Positions 58,329 through 64,000 of a DNA stretch of 64,000 bases are shown one piece after another. Position 1 is the stretch's first letter. The number at the start of each line of letters is the position of its first letter. Position numbers and translations under genes: made by a program. Source of the DNA: Kingdonia uniflora (taxonomy: Eukaryota; Streptophyta; Magnoliopsida; Ranunculales; Circaeasteraceae); NCBI GenBank assembly GCA_014058105.1, contig JACGCM010001948.1, positions 1 to 64,000 of the forward strand. Direction: 5' to 3'. Under the pieces are notes generated by a model that made no database searches, was not told the origin of the DNA, and saw nothing but the letters and a program-made list of their open reading frames with translations.

Positions 58329-59933
58329 TTAAGCTTGACCCTACCAATTTCACACCCTGAGTTAAGTATAAATTACATCCTCTTTAAGAAAAAAACTAGC
58401 ATTAAAATTTTAGACTATTGGCATTAATACAAAAGGGGATATAGTACATGGTTATGCTATAATTATACAAAACTGTGTACATTTATACTTCCCTGTAACA
58501 CATACAAAAAAATATATACAGAAAAAAAGGGTAGGCTATATTTTCTTCACAGCAAGGTCCCCTGAACCAATTCGATAAGAACTCAGAGCGAACTCTCATC
58601 AAAAGAGGAAAAAGGATATGAGAATTTACATATGATAGATGTCAGTAATATATATACTGCAGCCTGAAAAAAAGATATGCCGGTTTCTCTTCTGAATCAG
58701 TTATCTGACAGCCATACTAACGGCACATGGGTACATAAATAAGAGCATTGTTGTACCTACAGAAAATATGCTCTGAACTTTAATGGACCGAGTTTGGCAG
58801 TAACGTGCAAAATAGAGCTTAAAGTACGACGATCATTTACCATTTAACTGTACAGTTCTCTAAAGATATCTAAGAAATGAAGATCCACTCCACAACGATC
58901 TTGAAGTGAATGCACCATGCACCTCAAAACCTGGCAACAAGATACCTCACAAATTATGAAACTTACAACTGCATGGGTCTCATCACAGGAGAATATTAAC
59001 TTGGAACTTTACGAAACATAAATAATCTAAATTAGGCCCGTCTGCAAATGTACCTTATAATCTAAGTATATGCTATGCGTGTGTAATACATTAGCCAGCT
59101 TTACCCACAAAAAAGTTTTCCCTACTTCCTCACACCGTATTTAATACATAGGACCTGATCAGGAGCAGATTAGTACCCCCTTTTTCTTTTTCCAACTTCA
59201 TGGTGAGCCCCTGGCCTTCTTTCAAAAGAAAAGGGTATCTTTCCACTACCCTCTCTGACTCTTTGACTTCTCAGTTTTGTCTAATTCAGGGCTACAACGA
59301 TACTGGTCACTTCTAAATACCACAATGAATCAGTGTGGTTGGATACCACGACATAATTTTGGAGTAGATTAGGGTGTTGTTTAAGTGTTTGATGTTGCTA
59401 CTACATGGTTGAGTAATGCTCTCTTAGGATTAGCCTCATATCATATAATGGTTTGCTGCAGTTCTCTATACCTTCCGGTATGTAGAAAATGGAGGGAACA
59501 ATAATAAACCACTGGGTTTTGTCCCTATTGTATATACACACCTGCTTTACTGGACAAGACATACTAAATGAAAAAAATGGCACGTAGGAAAAAGAGTCGT
59601 GGCCAACACTCTCTACTCTAGTCTCCATGTTGAATACCATCAAGTAGTTTTATAATTTAGGTTACTCGTTTATCATCATTTTTTCCCCTTGTCTCCCTTC
59701 CTTTCCATACTTATTTTCCAAGTTTTAACTGTACTGGCGGTTATTGGGAAAGTGGAGGTGGCCAAAGAAAAATTCTGCAGAATAGAATATGGAAGTCAGA
59801 AAGATAAGGGGTCAACGGAAATAGGGAACAACATATACACATGCATACCTATACACACATAAATATGCAGACATAGGGATATCATGCTTAGAGATTTACC
59901 TTTCAATGCGAATAGATTAATTCCTTCAGCATC
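58329..59933. other. 3' flank of BRCA2, no other gene seen
   Basis: No exon, RNA gene or transposon end recognised. Probably BRCA2 3' UTR and intergenic DNA. Confidence 0.4.
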
Positions 59934-62900
59934 TTAGCTTTCACAATCACCAACAATAGATAAAGCCCTCTCTCTTAGCTTTTCAATGGCCTGGATAACA
60001 CTCAAGTTAGTTGATAGCAACACAAACAACCCCACTACTTCATTCATTATAATCTCAAAAGATAATTGTGCACACCAAAGAAGAGATCTTCGCCCATTTC
60101 TGAGCAGAAACAACAGGTTCTTTGAGATGAGAAGAACAAGGGAGCTCATAATAAAGCGAGTAACTGGAATTATCAGTTGCCTCTGCTACCCAAATACGAT
60201 TAATTTGATCCCGTGCTCGCTTAACCAGATTACTAAAGCCAACCTACAGAAGAATTTAGATATGGCTGTTACACAACAGTGTATTATTCATTTGAGATAG
60301 GATAAGAGGGCACATTGCATAAATCTCAATATTTGATAAAAGAAAACTCAAGATAGAAGCGAATATTTAGGAACCAAATCGTACAGGTTCACTCTTGCTA
60401 CAACAATTTTGTAAAGGCCAGCTTATAATTGTCATATCCATATCCACGCTTCCACCACAGTTTAAGTTCAATGAAATGCTATGTCACATTCTAGGATACA
60501 TGACCCAGCTTAGGGTCAGCAATACGTAATTTCGCTAGCTCTATTAGAATCCTAGAAAGAAATATGTAAAAGATGTCAAAGATACTAAAACGGAAGGCAA
60601 TATGATCAGCAACTTTGTTTGTTTAGCCCGCTTTGTGTACAAATTCTATTCCTCCGGGATCCATGGTTGCTCTAAATTGTTTAGCAGTTCTCAATTAAGT
60701 TAGACTTTTCAAGAGGAAATGTCATTATCTACCAACCGATAGGGAAGTCACTTACAAACAACTTTGGCAAAATTGTGTTCGGTGGTTACAATTGGTTAGA
60801 TGGTAACCTGACTGAAGCTTTTTATCCTACCTATTTTACCCTTAGCATTCACCATACACGATAAGAAAACAGGGATAGTTGGAGGAGCTTTTTATCCTAC
60901 CTATTTAGTTTATCCGTCCCTTTGGGTACCAGAAGTAAACAAAATACCCAAAAAATGCTAATCTACCTATTTGCGAGAAAAAGGCTAAATCATTTAGAGG
61001 TTGGTAATACTTACCGTCGAGATGTTATCCCTGAATAAACAATGATACTAGATCTATAAAGTTATACATACCACCAAGTACTGGTAAAAAAAAATGCATT
61101 ATATATTACCCTTTTGTATGTCAAATTGTGAGAGTAGCTGTATCACTAGAAAACATTCACCAAGACTTTTCAAATGACAACCAATTCCCATACTTTATAC
61201 CATTGTCTGTAAAATATATTCTTCAAGCGACATAGAAACATGCATCGCACGTGCACTCCAATAGTTTGCTTAAATGGTAGAATATATGTCAACAATTCGT
61301 GATTTGGTAATAGCGGTTGGAAGCCACACTCTTAAACTAAAGCACCCAAAATCTAATAGCAATTCCTAATTGGATTTGAAGTCAATTCACCATGAGAATA
61401 TCATAGTCATGTCATTTTTCTTATACAAAAAGGGAAAAGAAAAAAGAAAAAAAAAACACACACACACACACATTTATATGAAACCCATGAAATAAAAGCA
61501 TGAGTTACTCACAGTGGATCCTGAAAGGGTATAATTGATTGGTGCAATTGATTTTTTATCTACAATGGGTGAGCAGAAGCTGATAGCGAGTAAACAGTTT
61601 GAAGATCCTTCTGGTTGTAACTCAGATCCTGATACAGAGTCGTCTGTTACAAACACCCACTGTTTATTTTGGTGGCCAGTAACTTTTCCCACATATACAA
61701 TCACAGCGGCAATATCAAACTCTCTGTATCCAATATACGTATATAAGCAAAACATTCAACACAACTAACATAATATAAAAGAAAAAGCTTAGTTGCAACA
61801 CCTTGCTAGAGGAACTTCACCCAAACTCAACAACGAGACTGATTTACGAGGAGAGAAAAATGGTCTACAGAAAAGAGAAAAGTAAGCTGAGTTGGATTTC
61901 ATTGTTAAGAAAACGCTAGAGCATCTCCAATGTTGTTCTTTAAGTATTTAAAAGAGCAGAAACAACTCTAATGACTGTAGCAAGTATCTTAAAAGAACTA
62001 TAAAATTCAATTTAAATAAAACCTTGGGAGGCATGCCCTTAATCACTAGAAAGGGGTGGACACCATTGTGAATGGGCCCCTTGAATGGAGTCCCAAGTGA
62101 TTTTTTGAGAAGCTGATATAAAAAGTAAGATGAGAGGCGGTGCAGAAATGGTGAACTAGAGTTTATTAACTCCCTTGATTCTCTGCTATTTTAACCGTTG
62201 TAGAACATAAAAGAACTTAGTGCTGGAGCAAAACCCAGAAAAGGTTTTCTACAAAGAACTAAGCACTATATGGGCAATAATGGAGACTCTATTAGAAAAT
62301 TAAAACTTACTCAAAACTTGCACTTGCCGAGGGAAGTAAGGGTTGCCATGTTGTAGTAGATCCTCTTGCTTGTAAGTAAATGGTATCTGAATCAGAGCTA
62401 AGTGGAATAAGCCCTGAAACAATATATGTGTGACCCTCCAGCAGCTCAAGTTTCTGTAGCACCAACAAATCAACCATTACTAAATAAAGCTTAATAGTAT
62501 AGAAGTATAGAAAGGTCAGCAGAAGTAGACACAATAGGGAAATGAGATGTATTAAACTAACGAATTTTTTACTTTTTGACTCCCATTATTTTATTTTACA
62601 TTAATCAAAATTGGGGCGGGGGTTCAATGTATCACACAAATAAACATGATAAACAAAAAAACTAAGGAGATAATTAGCCTCACCTGCTTCTCGGTTGGAC
62701 TCCAGATTGTTAACAAACCTTGCTTTGGGCTCCTCTTTGTTTGAGAATTTTTACTGGTTAAACCAACAACCCTTACCCTGATAAATTGGGTAGCCTGCCT
62801 CTCGCTGACTCCAGCATCTTCCAGGGCTTTTTCGATTTTCTTCTGCAATTCTGACTCCCTGATCGCCTGAGAAAGGATCAGCCTACATTTAACAAATATC

Positions 62901-64000
62901 TTCGGAAATCCAGATCAACTGCACACAAAAGCTTCTCATACTTACCTTTTGTTTCGCCTGGTAAGTGGCAAAAGAATTTAGTTGCTCCGTACTCATTTCA
63001 GCCATTAGAACATCTGGCTCAGCAGACGACTCAAGGATCTTAAATATTTTTTCTCCTTCGCTGGCATTCTCAATGTCAGTACAGTAACTGAATATGTCGT
63101 TCGGAAAGTCAGATACAACACCCTCTGCAATAGTTGAACGCCTGCAATCAGATGGCAATTACACATCTCTTAAAAATCATAGAGAGCTTTATGATCAAAC
63201 ATAAATAAATTACACAATCCAAGTGGAGTTAGCTAAACAAGATGAAAATAAACAGTCTTCCAAGCATAAGCTTCTTATTCATTGTTGCTTCGTAACAGCA
63301 GAAATAATCTACCTCTGGTTATAAAGCTGAAGTGTTTTGTTCTCCATCTGTTCTGATCTCACGACAGACCCTCCATCAGCTAGCCTACAGAAAAACAAGA
63401 GTCAATGGCTATAACGCGTATCAAGTATCAAGTATCACATAAATTATGAGTTTCTATAAGATGATTCGTAAGAACCTCTCCTTATAGAGAATAGGATATA
63501 TGCGTGTTACTCCAACTAGTGTACTAGGTACCACACCACCAGCACCCTTGATGCAACTAAAAGCCAATGGAGATCCATGGTGTTTACCTGGAGAGATGAA
63601 TAAAAATTAACAGGATAAGGCCAACTTACACAAGATACAATCACAATATATATGTAGCAACTGGAGTGTGCTTACAAAATCCCAATTGATCAGCCCAATG
63701 TGCTCTATATGTCCCATTTATGTGCAACTGTAAAGCAACTGTCTTTGATGCCTGAAAATAGATGCAAAGGCAACTGAGCAGAGCTCCAAGGATATCTCGT
63801 TCTAACCATAAACATGAACGAAAAATAACCAAAAGTCACCACGAACCTCGAGGGGTGGTATTGGTCCAGCCCAACCACATAAACCTGCTCTCCAAATCTA
63901 CAAAATACATATTCAACTGTAAGCTAAAAAAAATTATGTTTGAATTACTTTAAGGACCTATTAGCATAGCTTAAAGAGCAATTAATCCAGTCCATATAGC
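59934..64000 (-). CDS. BRCA2: BRCA2 homologue, C-terminal half (partial, 5' part outside window)
   Basis: Eleven minus-strand exons: 63897-63847, 63751-63676, 63587-63476, 63384-63313, 63141-62946, 62866-62684, 62453-62311, 61864-61802, 61723-61513, 60243-60076, 59990-59934. All have GT-AG borders with consistent phase, 443 residues plus stop. They encode the DSS1-contacting OB-fold region of plant BRCA2: AGLCGWAGPIPPLE, INGTYRAHWADQLGFC, STLVGVTRIYPILYKER, AEPDVLMAEMSTEQL, RVRVVGLTSKN, LLTIWSPTEKQ, SDTIYLQARGSTTTWQP, EFDIAAVIVYVG, KQWVFVTDDSV, WVAEATDNSS, ending EKLRERALSIVGDCES. BRCA2 loads RAD51/DMC1 on single-stranded DNA in homologous recombination; the OB folds bind DNA and DSS1. The BRC repeats would lie upstream. 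The exons are intact. Confidence 0.95.
60244..61512 (-). other. BRCA2: Large BRCA2 intron with no gene inside
   Basis: 1,269 bp between the exons ending PINYTLSGST and starting VGFSNLVKR. It includes a direct repeat GCTTTTTATCCTACCTATT (about 60817 and 60887) and a short (CA)n microsatellite at 61454-61470. No transposon end recognised. Confidence 0.75.
61919..62289. mobile_element. PIF-type MITE filling a BRCA2 intron
   Basis: Left end GAGCATCTCCAATGTTG; right end, inverted, GAGTCTCCATTATTGC. No clean 3-bp duplication (CTA versus TAT). The host intron (61865-62310) is 446 bp, and without this segment it would be about 75 bp, a normal small plant intron. That supports an insertion. Confidence 0.6.

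Noticed and set aside
59401..59643. 80-codon minus-strand frame downstream of BRCA2
   Set aside because: No motif, no splice context and beyond the BRCA2 stop at 59934; likely chance in the 3' flank.
1..64000. CRISPR arrays, bacterial operons, tRNA or rRNA genes
   Set aside because: Direct repeats present are explained by LTRs and tandem units. No cloverleaf with both promoter boxes or rRNA core was seen. TTCGAA in LTRs resembles the centre of a tRNA B box but lacks the rest.

Overview
The window looks like nuclear DNA of a eudicot plant. It has small exons with GT-AG introns, an AT-rich background, and plant-specific gene and transposon families (TRICHOME BIREFRINGENCE-LIKE, BES1/BZR1, plant mobile domain, Tat-type Ty3/gypsy, Sirevirus-like Ty1/copia, hAT, PIF/Harbinger). 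I see no bacterial, organellar or viral segment. The species cannot be fixed from sequence alone.

Three host genes can be supported. (1) A TBL-type xylan O-acetyltransferase on the + strand has exons 1-5 at 21321-23020 and its last exon at 52842-53172. The frames join exactly (448 residues), so intron 5 is 29,821 bp and is packed with nested transposons. (2) A short BES1/BZR1-domain gene (minus, 54135-53466, two exons, 174 residues) lies tail-to-tail with it. (3) The 3' half of BRCA2 (minus, eleven exons, 63897-59934) runs off the right edge. From memory, Arabidopsis TBL35 (At5g01620) and BRCA2B (At5g01630) are also neighbours, so this looks like a conserved gene pair pushed apart by transposons.

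Layout. 1-5045: decayed Tat-lineage gypsy on the minus strand with a coiled-coil ORF on the opposite strand. 5046-6858: no gene. 6859-12052: second Tat/Retand-type gypsy, lacking integrase. 12058-13642: no gene. 13646-21206: PIF/Harbinger territory, with a near-complete element (13646-17371), then a plant-mobile-domain pseudogene, a solo LTR (19942-20688), and another PIF-type end at 21206, about 115 bp before the TBL start codon. 21321-53172: TBL gene. Its giant intron holds a LINE tail (23473-23921), a MITE (24393-24782), and a hAT element (24867-35851) whose transposase is split by gypsy A (25624-31825). It then holds gypsy D remnants with a long inverted repeat (36535-37342) and a second LINE tail (about 38630-52169) interrupted by gypsy B (39926-51906). 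Gypsy B in turn carries two solo-LTR-type insertions and a Sirevirus-like copia element (45561-51447), and another solo LTR (39689-39924) sits exactly at its edge. 53466-54135: BZR-like gene. 55206-58323: gypsy C deletion derivative. 59934-64000: BRCA2, with one intron made mostly of a PIF-type MITE.

Most transposon edges were placed by finding target-site duplications (TSDs) by eye: ATAAC, TTA, GGTTGAAG, CTAGG, AGTCC, CTGAT, GATAT, CCGTG, plus an 11-bp LINE duplication. All transposon proteins are broken by stops or frameshifts. The three host genes read cleanly.
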